Below are positions 1-10,730 of a stretch of 64,000 bases of DNA, piece by piece. The stretch lies in the NCBI RefSeq assembly GCF_000740895.1, contig NC_025263.1:310001-374000 (forward strand), read 5' to 3'. This stretch comes from Theileria orientalis strain Shintoku. Lineage: Eukaryota > Apicomplexa > Aconoidasida > Piroplasmida > Theileriidae. A program made the translations under genes and the position numbers. Within the stretch, counting starts at the first letter, position 1. The number at the start of each line of letters is the position of its first letter. The notes below the pieces were generated by a model that saw only the letters and a program-made list of their open reading frames with translations, ran no database searches and was not told where the DNA came from.

Positions 1-741
1 ATATGGGCCACATGAAGCATAAGAAGTGAGATGGAGCCCAGGCGTCTGGCTAGCGTATCGGATTCACTCTTTTAATTTTTATTATAAACTACTTGTACAC
101 ACATTGATATTTGCGACTTTTCAGTTGATATTTTTCAAAAGTAAACATTGAGATTGATCAGTTTCGTCTAAGCGTAAGGCCGAATGGCCAGACACCTCTA
201 TGTTCACCTGTGTAATCTGACAAGCAGTGACGGTTCATGGGAAGCTCTAGTTGCCGAAGCGTGAGTTTAATAGACAGTTAAGTGCCATTATCTTCCTGGG
301 TGGAACATGCACAAATGTGCATATAACAGTTTCTGATTCACGAGGCCACTTGTGATGTCGAAATCGGAAAAACGAATATTTAAAAAATAGTAAGCAATTC
401 TCCTCCTCAACAAATCATAATTGTAAGTGTAAATTATATTCTGATCATTTTATTTCGCTTCTAATAATTTGGTCACAGTTTTAACAATTTCATGACCCGT
501 CTCGATAATACACATTTTCAAAGGAGATTGTTTCTGTTCATGAAAGTGGATATGTACATTAATAAAACAAATTATCGTCTAAGATTCTTCAACTTCGTGT
601 TGATTTAACGGTAAAACAACTGGTTTTTAGTTTCGCAGTAACAACGATGATTCTACACATATTTTGACAAAAAAACTTGAATAAAAGTTCTAAATTTGAA
701 TAAAACAATTTAATCGTTGATAACATTTGATTTGTCGTATA
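1..741. other. Left-edge spacer, no confident gene
   Basis: AT-rich sequence with no reading frame I can defend. The first 29 bases contain a short open frame ending in TGA at 27-29 (last residues GHMKHKK). This could be the 3' end of a gene starting to the left of the window, but it is too short to judge. Around 184-360 there are short open stretches near an intron-like GT...AG pair that do not join into a sensible protein. The rest is presumed to be the 5' flank of the membrane-protein gene starting at 742. Confidence 0.4.
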
Positions 742-1865
742 ATGCAGTTTAAAGCGGAATTTGATGAAATATTTGTAAATACACCCCTGGCTACCGAAGG
801 AAATCTACGTGGAATCAATAGTGGAAGCACAGAGAATGATCAAAACAGTGAAAATAAACATGAAAAACAAAAAAGTGAACAAACGGTAGGTTCAAATGAG
901 GCCGGGACGGATTTATTTTCGGGAAAATCGCTGGACCACAGGGACTCGGTAGCAAAGCCAGCAGTGATTAAATCCTACGCCTACAGGCCTCGAGACCAGT
1001 ACCGTGAAATTGGATTAATTAAAGGTAGTTATGAGCGTAAAAGAAAATTAATGTTACAGGGAGGCGGAATGGAGATGCTAGTAGGCCCAGGATAAGGAAT
1101 AAATGGGCCGGGACTGTGCTTGATCCCCTTAGCCCGTTTGGCGTCGGCGACGGGAAGTTTCTCCAATTTAAGGGAAACGGAGGCCTGCTGAACAAGCGTC
1201 TTCAGAACACCAACAAGAACAACTTCCTCCAGTACAACTTGACTGGCGACGGCATGGACAAGCGGGGCATCAATGGCTCCTTCAACGCCTATCGCGCCGA
1301 GGACACCATAACCAAGGTCGAAAGCGTTAAGCTTACGATATATATCTCCGTGTTTGCAGGGGCATTCTTCGGCACTATCTTAGTGGTTTGGCTGATTGGA
1401 ATCATGCTTTCTGCTGGTTCAAAACGGAAGTCCAAAAAAGGCCGCTCAGGTGAATCGGCTGATGACGGGGCAATGTCGGAAGTTAATGCTGAGGGCGACC
1501 TCTGCCTGGCAGAGTCCAGGGCAAGCAACCCTAGTCTACTGAAGATTGACTACTATATTAGTGCTGAAAACAACCTTGGTTCCGCCCTCAGTGACATAGA
1601 TGAAAGCGACGAAGACTCTGACGAGGACGAAGACACTGCCATCAACAGGCTGAAGAGCATTTTCGACGTTGGCCCTGAGGAAGACGATGAAGAATATGAC
1701 GAACAGAGTCCCCTACTCCACGAGGGGCACCAAAATAATGGAAACTCAGCCGCTGCAGCTATTGGTGGTAACGCCGTGTCGCCATCTGCAGCAACTGACA
1801 ACGCAGGTTCGGCCGATCCCACCCCTACTGTAAACCTTGGTCATCAGAAGGATGTTTTTATCTGA
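742..1865 (+). CDS. Single-pass membrane protein, unrecognised (2 exons)
   Basis: Predicted exons are 742-1024 and 1060-1865, about 362 residues. The 35-bp intron has a GT donor after an AAAG and ends TTACAG. Splicing fuses two open frames that are otherwise offset, giving a continuous basic stretch (KGRRNGDASRPRIRNKW) across the join. The N-terminal ~100 residues are polar. One strongly hydrophobic segment (about residues 185-211, IYISVFAGAFFGTILVVWL) is followed at once by a basic KRKSKKGR cluster, as expected on the cytosolic side of a membrane anchor. After it comes a long acidic tail (DESDEDSDEDED, then EEDDEEYDE). There is no clear N-terminal signal peptide, so the anchor itself may act as signal. 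I do not recognise the family and no catalytic motif is visible. The start at 742 is the first ATG followed by protein-like sequence; an in-frame upstream extension adds only three residues. Confidence 0.7.
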
Positions 1866-2181
1866 ATGTAGTTTTAATCGTGAACTCAGTTAACGTCGAT
1901 ATGTGAGAACATATTCAATGTTAACATGAGCTTGGTCTTTGTGTATGAACTGTTTTAATGTATATGTAATAGCCTCTCTATGTTACAGGTGTATACACGT
2001 GTGTAGCTATAGATATATACGTACAAACTCTCACTGGACATACTTAGATATACAACACACTTGTTATATACACAATATTCTTATGAAATATAGTATACAC
2101 TATGCATTCCGCATATAACGAGTATACGTAGTGATTAGTATATGGTCGTGCATACAAGTTCGTGTTGGCTGATAGGGCCTC
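1866..2181. other. Spacer between convergent genes
   Basis: The spacer lies between the 3' end of the membrane-protein gene and the 3' end of the minus-strand helicase. It is AT-rich with short TATAC/GTATAC runs around 1960-2150. It presumably holds the two 3' UTRs. I see no ORF, RNA gene or repeat array in it. Confidence 0.5.
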
Positions 2182-4974
2182 TCAGCTGAAGTTCCAGTCC
2201 TTCACAGACTTGAACGAAAAGCCTCCCTGCTTCGCGTCAGCAGTCCTCTGCTTAGTCGGCTGCGGCTTGTTAGGCTTCGCCAGGTAGTTGATTATAGAGT
2301 TCCCGTACTGCTGCTGCATCTTCCTCGTGTCCGCGTTGAACTTGTAGAAGGGCATCTCCTTCAGTTTGCTGTTCCTGCTCGTGTCTCGCGACTTAAACTG
2401 CAGCGAGTTGTCCAGCTTTATTGGAACGAACTCCCTCGCGGGCCTCGCAGGACTCTCAAGCTCCTTCTTCGGCGCCGGCTTCTTCGCCTTCTTCGTGCTT
2501 TCAAAGGGCACGAAGAAGGAACTCAGCTCCTCCATGCAATCTTCAATTTTTGTGTACACTTTCAGTCTGTCCAGCACCCACTTGCTTATGCTAGTCTTCA
2601 CTGGCGGGAACCTGAATCTGTAGTCGGCGAGCATGATTGCTCCGTAGTCTTCTATGTGCCTTATTGACCTTCCTATTGCTTGGTTTATTGCCTTTATTGC
2701 CTGCGTCGTGTACCACTCGTGCGACAAGTTTAAATTTTCTCCAGTGGCTACTGACAGCTTGTCCAGGTAGTCCATTTTCAGCGCCGTCGTGTCCTCGTAT
2801 CTACTCGGGTACGGGATTCCGCACAAAAAGATGCCTCTGCAGTAATCGTCGCTGAAGTCGATTCCCTCAGCCATTCTTCCTCTGCATATTGCGAAGAACA
2901 TCGATGCTCTTCCGCTGTCTATGTTATCCTTATACCTTGTGAACAGCGCCTGCGTCGACTCTGGAATGATGTCGTTGTCTCTTACGAAGCCCGGAGGCCT
3001 GTTTTCCACGAATATCGACTTCTCCATCTCCATTTTGCTGTAGAGCCCCAACCTTTTCCAACACGAGAGCGTGTTGTTCATCACCATGTACGACCCGAAG
3101 AACACCAGCACCCCTGATGGCACGCTCTTTATGAACCCGTACAGCGCTCTTCCCAGTGCCGTTATGTAGTTCAGGTCTCCTCTTTTATTGTATGCTGAGG
3201 ACAGTATGTTCGGGTCCTCGTCGTTCCCTGTTACCACTCCTGCCCACACTCTCTTCGGGTCTATCACGTGGTCGTTTTGCAGCTTTATTTCGAACTTGAG
3301 GTAGTTTCCTCCTATGTGCCTCTCCAGCACGTCCAGCGGCCCCAGCGTTCCTGAGGTCAGTATCAGCGACCTCAGGCCTTCTCTCTTTATCCTTATGAAG
3401 GTCGGGATTGGCTGCAGGCATGCGAAGTTCATTATTTTCGGCGTCACTTCGTAGCTGCGCTCCGAGTGCTCTTCCTCCTCCTCCTGATCTCTACTTTTAA
3501 ACTTCCTGTTCCACCCGAAGACGTTACTTTCTATTGACCTTCGTCTCTTCGGGTTCTCGTACTTTTCATCGTTAGTTATTATCACGTCGTAGTATTCTGG
3601 GAAGTCGAACAGCTCCTGCGACAGGATCGAGGACACGAACTTTTTCATCTGCACGAACGTCAGCACGTCTTCCCTCAGCGTCTTATTGTCGTAGTGGTCC
3701 AGGAACGACACGTCGATAGCCTCCGAATCTAGGAACCCTTTCGTCAATAGCGTCACCACCTGTGCTATTGCGTCGTCTACCCTCGCCTCCTTCAGAGACT
3801 TGTAGTCCAGGTTATTGTACAGGTGCTTTACTACGTGGTTCGCTGAATACACTACGTGCTGCCTAGCTATCTCCTTTACTGACCAACGCATTCCTATTTG
3901 GTCTCTGCTCATCTTCTGGTTCCTCGGGTCCCGCGAGTCAATCAGCGTCACGTTAGTCAGGAACTCGTCCGTTTTCGCCAGACAGATCCCCAACTTTGAG
4001 AGCGCCGTGAAGTTTATGTTAACTTCCTCAACCTTCTCCTTCTCGTTACTCATCAGGGAATCTTTGTGGAAGGTTGCAAACCTCTTCAGCGCCTCTATAA
4101 ACTTCGCCAGATCAGTCTGCTTCACGAAAAAGGATGAAGCCTCCTCTGCTACTGACTCCACGTTGTGTGCTTCGTCTATTATTACTATCGAGTTTTTCGT
4201 CTTCAGGTCCATTGCGTCTCTCACTGACGGTGACAGCAGGTAGTTGTATGGCACCAGTATCAGATCTGCGTTTTCCTGTGCGTCCTTCACTGCAAAATAC
4301 GGGCAAAATGTTCCTCTTTTTCCCATTTTTACCATGTCCTCTATATCCACTAGTTCGTTGAACTGCGCTTCTTCGTTGTTCTTCGATCCTCTCAGCGAGT
4401 TGTAGTATATGCACTTCCTGTTTTGAACCAGCAGTCTGCAAAAGTTGTTTAAATGGTCTCCTGACAGGTTCCCCTTTGCCGGGTTTATGCACAGCAGATC
4501 TCTTGACGCCAACAGTGCTGCTTTAAGCCCCTTTTGGTGAAACTCCTTACAGTATGAGCTCTTTCTCACTTCGCTGATTACCTGCTTCAGTTGCGAGTGT
4601 GTTCTCGATGTATATATTATATTCATCTTATTTGACAGTATTGACTTAGGCTTCTTCAGGTCCTTTTCTATGGCTCCCTTCAAGCTTATTAATTGCGATA
4701 CTAGTATGTCATCTTGGTTAACCTTTTTTTCTTCTTCCAGGGTCTTCCCTCCTAGTATTTTATTCGTTTTATTTGATAAAATACAGGCCAGAGATGCACA
4801 TATAAGCGACAATGTTTTCCCCGTCCCTGTTGGCGATTCAAGCAATGCATTTTTACCATCTTTAATTGCTTTGATCACTGATTCCATGAACGACTTTTGC
4901 AGTTCGTACGGTTCATACGGGAACTTAACATCTATTCCTCCGATGTTATTAATGGAATCTTGCGTTTTTGACAT
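2182..4974 (-). CDS. RTEL1: RTEL1-type Fe-S DNA helicase (XPD/RAD3 family)
   Basis: A single-exon gene of 930 residues encoding a superfamily 2 DNA helicase of the RAD3/XPD class. These enzymes unwind D-loops, G-quadruplexes and telomeric structures in the nucleus. Visible motifs in order are Walker A (ESPTGTGKT, about residues 47-55), motif Ia (YTSRTHSQL), the four-cysteine Fe-S region (LLC, NFC, RKC and TFCPYF), the DEAH box (about 267), SGTLGPLD, GRMAEGIDFSD, and motif VI (QAIGRSIRH, about 765). The wording around these motifs (PYNYLL, EWYTTQAIKAINQAIGR) resembles RTEL1 more than DDX11, FANCJ or XPD, but assignment among these relatives is by eye. The C-terminus is lysine-rich. The length is shorter than vertebrate RTEL1, so the C-terminal harmonin-like and RING parts are absent. 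The start ATG directly follows an AT-rich leader. Confidence 0.85.
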   Translation of the reverse strand: MSKTQDSINNIGGIDVKFPYEPYELQKSFMESVIKAIKDGKNALLESPTGTGKTLSLICASLACILSNKTNKILGGKTLEEEKKVNQDDILVSQLISLKGAIEKDLKKPKSILSNKMNIIYTSRTHSQLKQVISEVRKSSYCKEFHQKGLKAALLASRDLLCINPAKGNLSGDHLNNFCRLLVQNRKCIYYNSLRGSKNNEEAQFNELVDIEDMVKMGKRGTFCPYFAVKDAQENADLILVPYNYLLSPSVRDAMDLKTKNSIVIIDEAHNVESVAEEASSFFVKQTDLAKFIEALKRFATFHKDSLMSNEKEKVEEVNINFTALSKLGICLAKTDEFLTNVTLIDSRDPRNQKMSRDQIGMRWSVKEIARQHVVYSANHVVKHLYNNLDYKSLKEARVDDAIAQVVTLLTKGFLDSEAIDVSFLDHYDNKTLREDVLTFVQMKKFVSSILSQELFDFPEYYDVIITNDEKYENPKRRRSIESNVFGWNRKFKSRDQEEEEEHSERSYEVTPKIMNFACLQPIPTFIRIKREGLRSLILTSGTLGPLDVLERHIGGNYLKFEIKLQNDHVIDPKRVWAGVVTGNDEDPNILSSAYNKRGDLNYITALGRALYGFIKSVPSGVLVFFGSYMVMNNTLSCWKRLGLYSKMEMEKSIFVENRPPGFVRDNDIIPESTQALFTRYKDNIDSGRASMFFAICRGRMAEGIDFSDDYCRGIFLCGIPYPSRYEDTTALKMDYLDKLSVATGENLNLSHEWYTTQAIKAINQAIGRSIRHIEDYGAIMLADYRFRFPPVKTSISKWVLDRLKVYTKIEDCMEELSSFFVPFESTKKAKKPAPKKELESPARPAREFVPIKLDNSLQFKSRDTSRNSKLKEMPFYKFNADTRKMQQQYGNSIINYLAKPNKPQPTKQRTADAKQGGFSFKSVKDWNFS

Positions 4975-5473
4975 AATTACTTTTTTATAAAAATATTAAA
5001 ACTATATTCAAGAGGTCCATCTAAATTATTTCCAGATTTTTCAAAAATCATAACATGTATTACACACGTTCTCAATTTAGAATAAAGATATATTGACACT
5101 AATATTATACAGTAAAATAAAACTTTCAAATCATTATAAATTAAATAAAAATCAATTGTATTTATAAATTTAATAATGTTGTTAATTTCCACTACTTACA
5201 CACTACTACACATATTCATACTATATTTTATGTATAATAATACTTGTACCATATTATTTTTAGTTTTTTAAATTATTATTGTTATTTTGATTAAATTTAA
5301 CATGATATTTCTTGATTCCAATTTACAATTTTAGTATTGCAAAAATTGCTATACCATCGCAATCAAATGTTATGTATCTCCAGGAAAATACTATAATTTA
5401 TGATTTATACTAAGATTCCACCAACTAATGAGCAATTTGTTACTTTTTACTTTGAGAAGGCTTGATTTAAACC
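4975..5473. other. Divergent intergenic region
   Basis: About 500 bp of very AT-rich DNA lies between the divergently transcribed helicase (minus) and the TPR-like protein (plus), so it should hold both promoters. I found no conserved box I could name and no open frame of credible composition. Confidence 0.5.
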
Positions 5474-8400
5474 ATGGTTTCCAAATTTAGGTCAGGAAGT
5501 CACATCCTGATTTACGGATTCAATACTAACAACAAGGAATCATTGAATAAATTCGTTGACGCCTTTAACGAATCGTACAATCATCTGTACCTAACTTCCA
5601 ACTGGAATGATTTGAAAAAGTTTGTAAATGATTCTTTTGTGGCGCTCGAGTCGCTTACACAGGATGAGTACTCCCGGAATTCTGAAAGTTTATTGATAAA
5701 CAATTTTAACACGTTGTCCACTATTAACTGCTCCTTAAATGTTGACGATTCTATGTTAAGTTTCGCCTCAAACAATGACCTTTTGTATTCAAACATCGTG
5801 CTAAACCTGGTGCTCAGCTCATGTGTAAAGATAAGTAACGACGATTCGGAGGTGGAATGGCAGGAATTGGATCTCCTGGTCACCAAGTACCACATATACA
5901 CAAACCTGTACCTTTCGTTGGTTGACGCGTGCATCAAGTTGTGCGAGTTTGACAATGCAGTCGAGAGTCTTATTCAGCTGGGAATTGTTCATTACTACCT
6001 GAGGATTGAAATGAATAGGTACATCGTGGACAACATAGGAGGACTCGGCAAGATAAGAAAAACAAGGTGCCACAACGTGTACCGAGATTTATACTGCAGG
6101 GGTATTTACATATATGATTTTGCGCCAGTTGATGGGCCAGGGATAATTCGTCACGTAGTTGAATACTGGAAGAACCAGATAGATTTGGAAGTGTGGTCGC
6201 TCCTGGTGAAGATACTGGTTAACGTGGACTCTATATACAACCTGATCAACAAAATAGATTCTATGCCTTTATCGCTGAGACTAAAGATGTTCTTCAGAGT
6301 GACGTTTATGTTCAATCACAGCTCACTGTCAGTCATGGACCCGAGAACGATGGACATATCGGAGGGGTGTTGGGACCGCTTTGAACAGAATTTCGAAAGC
6401 GCCGAGTCAGTTGATAGCATGGAGTCGACAAACGCAGTTTACAGTCGCCTGAATGACAAAAAATCACTTGAAAAAGTGCTCGAAAGTATTTCTAAAACGT
6501 ACATAGTATCGCACGTGTTCTCGTCCAGCTTCAATTTTCAGTGTTTCTTCATCGAGGGCATGCTGTTGTTTTCACAGCTGTGCAAAGACTTCTACCACGA
6601 AGTCTTCTCGCGGGTCTACTCGATTCTGTTCGACGTACTCCAGATTTTCGTAAGCATTAACTTCTACTATCGGTACTATAACAAGAAGGAGATGACAAAT
6701 AAGCTGTTGTACGGGTGCCTCGGGCTGTGTAAACTGTATTTTAAGCACTATAACTTCATACCTCCAGTACTCCAGTTGGTGTACAACCAGCACAGGAGGG
6801 ACATGATGATGAATTCGGTGTGGTTCGAGAGCTTGATGCCGGTGTTCTCAAAGGACTCCTCACTGGTCTCGAACTTTAAAAATCCCATTCTGGGCTTCTG
6901 TAAAATATCGGCAGTGCTGAAGTCAGACCTGGAGTACAACTTCCTGTTTCACGCCTCAAACAGCTTTGACTTCGACCCGCAGTACTACGAGTACTTTGTA
7001 ATGAACCCGAACACACAAATTAACGACAGCAACTACCCCGTTCAATTTCATTTGAATTTTACAACGTTGGAGCTGCTGAGGTTCAAGGGGCGGTCGCCGA
7101 CTAGAAGTGGCGAGTTCGGAACCCTAGTGATCAATGGAACAAAAATATCGAAATTTAACGAATCGCAGGACGCTTATAACCACACGCACTTCATGCGGTC
7201 ACTCTACAATATGTCGAGTAACGCGAGGATAACAAACGTAACGAGGATAAAGTACCTAAGAAGGTACTACGGTCTGTACTTTAGGACCAATTACGACGGG
7301 AGTTGGGTGTCGAGACAGTACCCAGATAAGATCTTGGTGATCGTGATCTCGTGCTGCTTCATGATGGATGACATCTACAGCTTCATACACTACTCGCAGT
7401 CGCTGGAGTACCTGCAGTACAAGGACACACTCAAGAGCAAGAACAGGGCGATCGTGAGGACGCTGCTGCCGTTCGTGCCAAACAGGTCCTCGAAGGACGC
7501 GAAGAAAATACTGCTCTTCCAGAAGCACATTAAAAAGAGGCTTAGGTTTAGCCTGATGTACTCGAAGAACTTCATGCCCTTCATTCCAAACCTAAACAAG
7601 AATCACAGGCCGCTGTCGAAGTTCATCTTCAAATCCGAGCCTAAGCCGAAGTGTGAAATATATTTGAACGAGAGCGAGGAGGGAGGGACGAAGATATCCT
7701 TTAAAATCACGGTAACCAGGGACATACGCTCTTCGCCCTCAGCGCTTGGTGTTAAGAGCCTGAAGAACCCGCTGCTGAGCTCGTCGAAGGCGTCCTACGG
7801 ACATCACCACAATCACGCCCATTTCAGGAACAACAGGGCCAACAGGAGGTCGATTTCGAGGTACAACACGAACCTGAACGCGTTCTTGAACACACACGCC
7901 ACTGGAGAGAACATAGACAACAACAGGTTCTTCGGGTCAGGCTCGAAGTGCATCCACTCGTCAATGGGATCGTCATTCAAGGCTTGCAACTTTTGCAACA
8001 ACTTGAACAACTTCAGGCACATCAGTCACCTTTTGCACCTGATTGACCTGCTAAGCCACCACCTGTTCACGCTGAACCTGTCGTGTGGCCTCGACTACTC
8101 CCTGCACTTCAGAAACACGACGCTGAGGGAAGCGGGCTGTCCCAAGCTCTCGGATCAAACGCACAACGTGACGGTGAATACAGGGGATCTGGCCTCGAGA
8201 TTCTCAGACATCATATCGCAAATCGACAGGACGTTTAGCTCCACGTACTCCAATTATCACTTCAAGGGGCAGTACCCATTTAGAATTTTAAACGAAATAA
8301 TGGAGAATACGGTTCTGTTATCGCTGTCCACGGTGTTTCACGAAAAGTATTACAATCACCTGCTTTCAAGGCTCGCAATATATAACCTGGTCAAGGGGAG

Positions 8401-10336
8401 GTTTAACATAGCAGTCACGCTGATTAAAAGAACGCTATCGGATAGCAACATGTACAACATAAACTACGGAGCCAGCGACAGCCACCTGAAGGAGAATTAT
8501 CTCTGCGAAATAGATAGGCGCTTCAAGATACAGATCCTGAGTAAAATATATATTGAGCTCCTGAACGACTTGCATTCATTCAGAGAGCTGTTTGCGTGTA
8601 CCGATTCGAAAACTGAATCAGAAGCGAAAGACGAAACCAGCAGAGCAGAAGTAAAAACTGGATGCAGCCTAGATGGAAACACACGAGAACACAACAAGGA
8701 TGGGCATGAAGCACATGAGGAGTACTATTTCGGTTACAGAATGGGTCTGATGAAAGCGTTTGCACACCTGAAGGAGGCCTCCTCTAAGCTCATGGAGTCC
8801 CTGTCAATACTCGATTCAAGTTACAGGAAGATGGCGTGTGACATGCCGGGAGGGGAGAGTTACAGGCAGCTGTTTGCAAACACCGCAATGCCACTTGAAG
8901 GAGATGCGTACCGGCGTGCACTGGAGAGGGCGACCGAGAGCCTGTTGCGTACCGTATCGCTGGACCCCCTGGACCACAAGGCCTGGTACTACCTGGCGCA
9001 GTGCAGCCTCTACTCCAACGACCTGCACTTCGCACACGGGTGCTGCAAACGCTCCATCGAGTGCTTCGACTCGTGTGTGGCCTCGTGGATAACCAGGGTC
9101 ATCTGCTGCAGCGCCCGCGTGAGGACGTGCGCGCCCTTCCACACAAACGACGAGCACTGGGAAGAGTACGTGGTAAAACGGTCGTTTGAAAACTCAGTTT
9201 CGTTCGTGTCGCTGCCGTCACCCTTTGAGCCACTGCTGCCCCTGCACATTAGCAGCTTCGAGGGCCTCGAATCGCACTTCAAGAAGTGCGTCGGGGACGA
9301 TAACGAAAACTGCATGTTCACCCTGAGGTCTCTGGAGAACCACGGCAACGTTTACGTGGCGAGCGCCATACTGCAGCTCGTAACCAGGAACAGCGCCAGC
9401 TTTAACGCGTTCTTCCCGTGGGAACTCCCCTACCTGGGGGCCGCGCAGCCAAAGTACAGACACGGGCTTTCTCAGAACTACGATACGACGCTCCCTGGCA
9501 CGCCTAGGGGCGACCGCTTCTCGGCTGAATTCACCTCCAGCGTCAAGAGGATGGTCTCAAGCTCAGTCGAAAGCAACTACCCGGTCTGCGCGGTGCCCTT
9601 CATCAACCTCGTCCTGGAGACGTTTTTGAATAAGCAGTTCAACCTGCAGTGCAGGCACCACGCCGACAGGCTTTTCTCCTACAACTCGGGCGTGTTGTCG
9701 CAGAGTTTCCTGGAGGAGGAGCTCTACGGCTGGGCCACGTGCATAGAGTGTCTGGCCCAGATCGGCGAGGCCGAACTATCGCAAATCCTGCTGCCAGTTT
9801 TGGAGCTGTATCTGGAGTACTACTCTCTGGACAAAAATCGGAAGCGCGCCGAAAAGAACGTGTGCAGAAGCCTCCATTTCAACAGAAACGACAAGAAGCT
9901 GGTCCGGAGCTTCTTCTCAGACGAGCCAGTGGGCTCGACTGATTTCATGCTGGAGTCCAAGTACCTCACGGTGTACACGTGGTGCTATAACACTGGCGGC
10001 TCTGCTGACTCCCTTAAGAGCCTTTTGCAACACGTGCGGAATGGCAACTCGCGGGGCAACTACACGAAGTTCGTCCTCCTCGAGAACAGGCTGCTGGTGG
10101 GCCTGAAGGAGTACGAAAAATCCGTTCAGCTCTCGAATCAGCTGCACAGAAACGCGATGAAGATCTCCCAAAGCACCGATTTTGACTTGGAGTACCGCAG
10201 CCTTCTTGCCTTCGCACACTCGCTCAAAATGGTGGGAGAGGCCGACAAATCGAAAACGGTTGGCGACTTCGCGCATCAGATGCACATGACCACCCCTGTT
10301 CTGAAGCTGGACCTTTGTCTAAACATACCGCTGTAA
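5474..10336 (+). CDS. Large TPR-like helical repeat protein, unrecognised
   Basis: A single exon of 1620 residues. The sequence is mostly soluble and helical, rich in Y, N, F and L, without a signal peptide. Around residues 1160-1200 (DPLDHKAWYYLAQCSLYSNDL followed by a CCKRSIE segment) it matches the tetratricopeptide pattern of paired helices with W/Y-LA positions. The last 120 residues (NRLLVGLKEYEKSV, SLLAFAHSLKMVGEADKS) look like further TPR helices. A low-complexity basic and histidine-rich insert occupies about residues 770-850 (HHHNHAHFRNNRANRRS). TPR scaffolds usually assemble multiprotein complexes. TTC7-type or APC/C-type scaffolds are conceivable, but I cannot name the orthologue. 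The start ATG (ACCATGG) is in good context. GC content rises strongly after about 8700, where competing antisense frames appear as shadows. Confidence 0.75.
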   Translation: MVSKFRSGSHILIYGFNTNNKESLNKFVDAFNESYNHLYLTSNWNDLKKFVNDSFVALESLTQDEYSRNSESLLINNFNTLSTINCSLNVDDSMLSFASNNDLLYSNIVLNLVLSSCVKISNDDSEVEWQELDLLVTKYHIYTNLYLSLVDACIKLCEFDNAVESLIQLGIVHYYLRIEMNRYIVDNIGGLGKIRKTRCHNVYRDLYCRGIYIYDFAPVDGPGIIRHVVEYWKNQIDLEVWSLLVKILVNVDSIYNLINKIDSMPLSLRLKMFFRVTFMFNHSSLSVMDPRTMDISEGCWDRFEQNFESAESVDSMESTNAVYSRLNDKKSLEKVLESISKTYIVSHVFSSSFNFQCFFIEGMLLFSQLCKDFYHEVFSRVYSILFDVLQIFVSINFYYRYYNKKEMTNKLLYGCLGLCKLYFKHYNFIPPVLQLVYNQHRRDMMMNSVWFESLMPVFSKDSSLVSNFKNPILGFCKISAVLKSDLEYNFLFHASNSFDFDPQYYEYFVMNPNTQINDSNYPVQFHLNFTTLELLRFKGRSPTRSGEFGTLVINGTKISKFNESQDAYNHTHFMRSLYNMSSNARITNVTRIKYLRRYYGLYFRTNYDGSWVSRQYPDKILVIVISCCFMMDDIYSFIHYSQSLEYLQYKDTLKSKNRAIVRTLLPFVPNRSSKDAKKILLFQKHIKKRLRFSLMYSKNFMPFIPNLNKNHRPLSKFIFKSEPKPKCEIYLNESEEGGTKISFKITVTRDIRSSPSALGVKSLKNPLLSSSKASYGHHHNHAHFRNNRANRRSISRYNTNLNAFLNTHATGENIDNNRFFGSGSKCIHSSMGSSFKACNFCNNLNNFRHISHLLHLIDLLSHHLFTLNLSCGLDYSLHFRNTTLREAGCPKLSDQTHNVTVNTGDLASRFSDIISQIDRTFSSTYSNYHFKGQYPFRILNEIMENTVLLSLSTVFHEKYYNHLLSRLAIYNLVKGRFNIAVTLIKRTLSDSNMYNINYGASDSHLKENYLCEIDRRFKIQILSKIYIELLNDLHSFRELFACTDSKTESEAKDETSRAEVKTGCSLDGNTREHNKDGHEAHEEYYFGYRMGLMKAFAHLKEASSKLMESLSILDSSYRKMACDMPGGESYRQLFANTAMPLEGDAYRRALERATESLLRTVSLDPLDHKAWYYLAQCSLYSNDLHFAHGCCKRSIECFDSCVASWITRVICCSARVRTCAPFHTNDEHWEEYVVKRSFENSVSFVSLPSPFEPLLPLHISSFEGLESHFKKCVGDDNENCMFTLRSLENHGNVYVASAILQLVTRNSASFNAFFPWELPYLGAAQPKYRHGLSQNYDTTLPGTPRGDRFSAEFTSSVKRMVSSSVESNYPVCAVPFINLVLETFLNKQFNLQCRHHADRLFSYNSGVLSQSFLEEELYGWATCIECLAQIGEAELSQILLPVLELYLEYYSLDKNRKRAEKNVCRSLHFNRNDKKLVRSFFSDEPVGSTDFMLESKYLTVYTWCYNTGGSADSLKSLLQHVRNGNSRGNYTKFVLLENRLLVGLKEYEKSVQLSNQLHRNAMKISQSTDFDLEYRSLLAFAHSLKMVGEADKSKTVGDFAHQMHMTTPVLKLDLCLNIPL

Positions 10337-10730
10337 AATAATGTGGGCCAACACACGAATCCACAACATGGCCTCCAATTCACCAATAGTTCATGTATAA
10401 TATGTACCGACGTTTATTTTCATATTTCAACAGTGAAAAATCGGAAGAGTTCCAGTCGGTTGGTAATATTCATGTATATCGCACTTTCTGATGGTGCTTG
10501 CTGATGTTATGAAAAATTTGAGAAATTCAGTATTTGTTTTTATTTTATAATTATAAATCACATTAGGATTTTAAAATATAAGTTTGTAGTTGAAAACTGA
10601 TCACCATCGCATAATTATGACCATTATTCACATTACACAGCAATAATATGGTACAACCTATATAAACTCTCTTCAGTGACATATATGAATTTACACATCC
10701 TTTAATTATTTTAATTCTTTTCAGTTGTCT
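10337..10730. other. Spacer upstream of VPS26
   Basis: AT-rich, about 390 bp. A TTTTCAG at 10718-10724, just before the VPS26 start, looks like a 3' splice site, so a 5' UTR intron or a tiny leader exon is possible. Nothing else is seen. Confidence 0.4.

Noticed and set aside
184..360. Short open stretches upstream of the first gene, one reading NVHITVSDSRG that recalls ribosomal protein uS11
   Set aside because: The pieces do not join through any plausible intron (the candidate is 13 bases) and the rest of a uS11 protein is absent up to 741.
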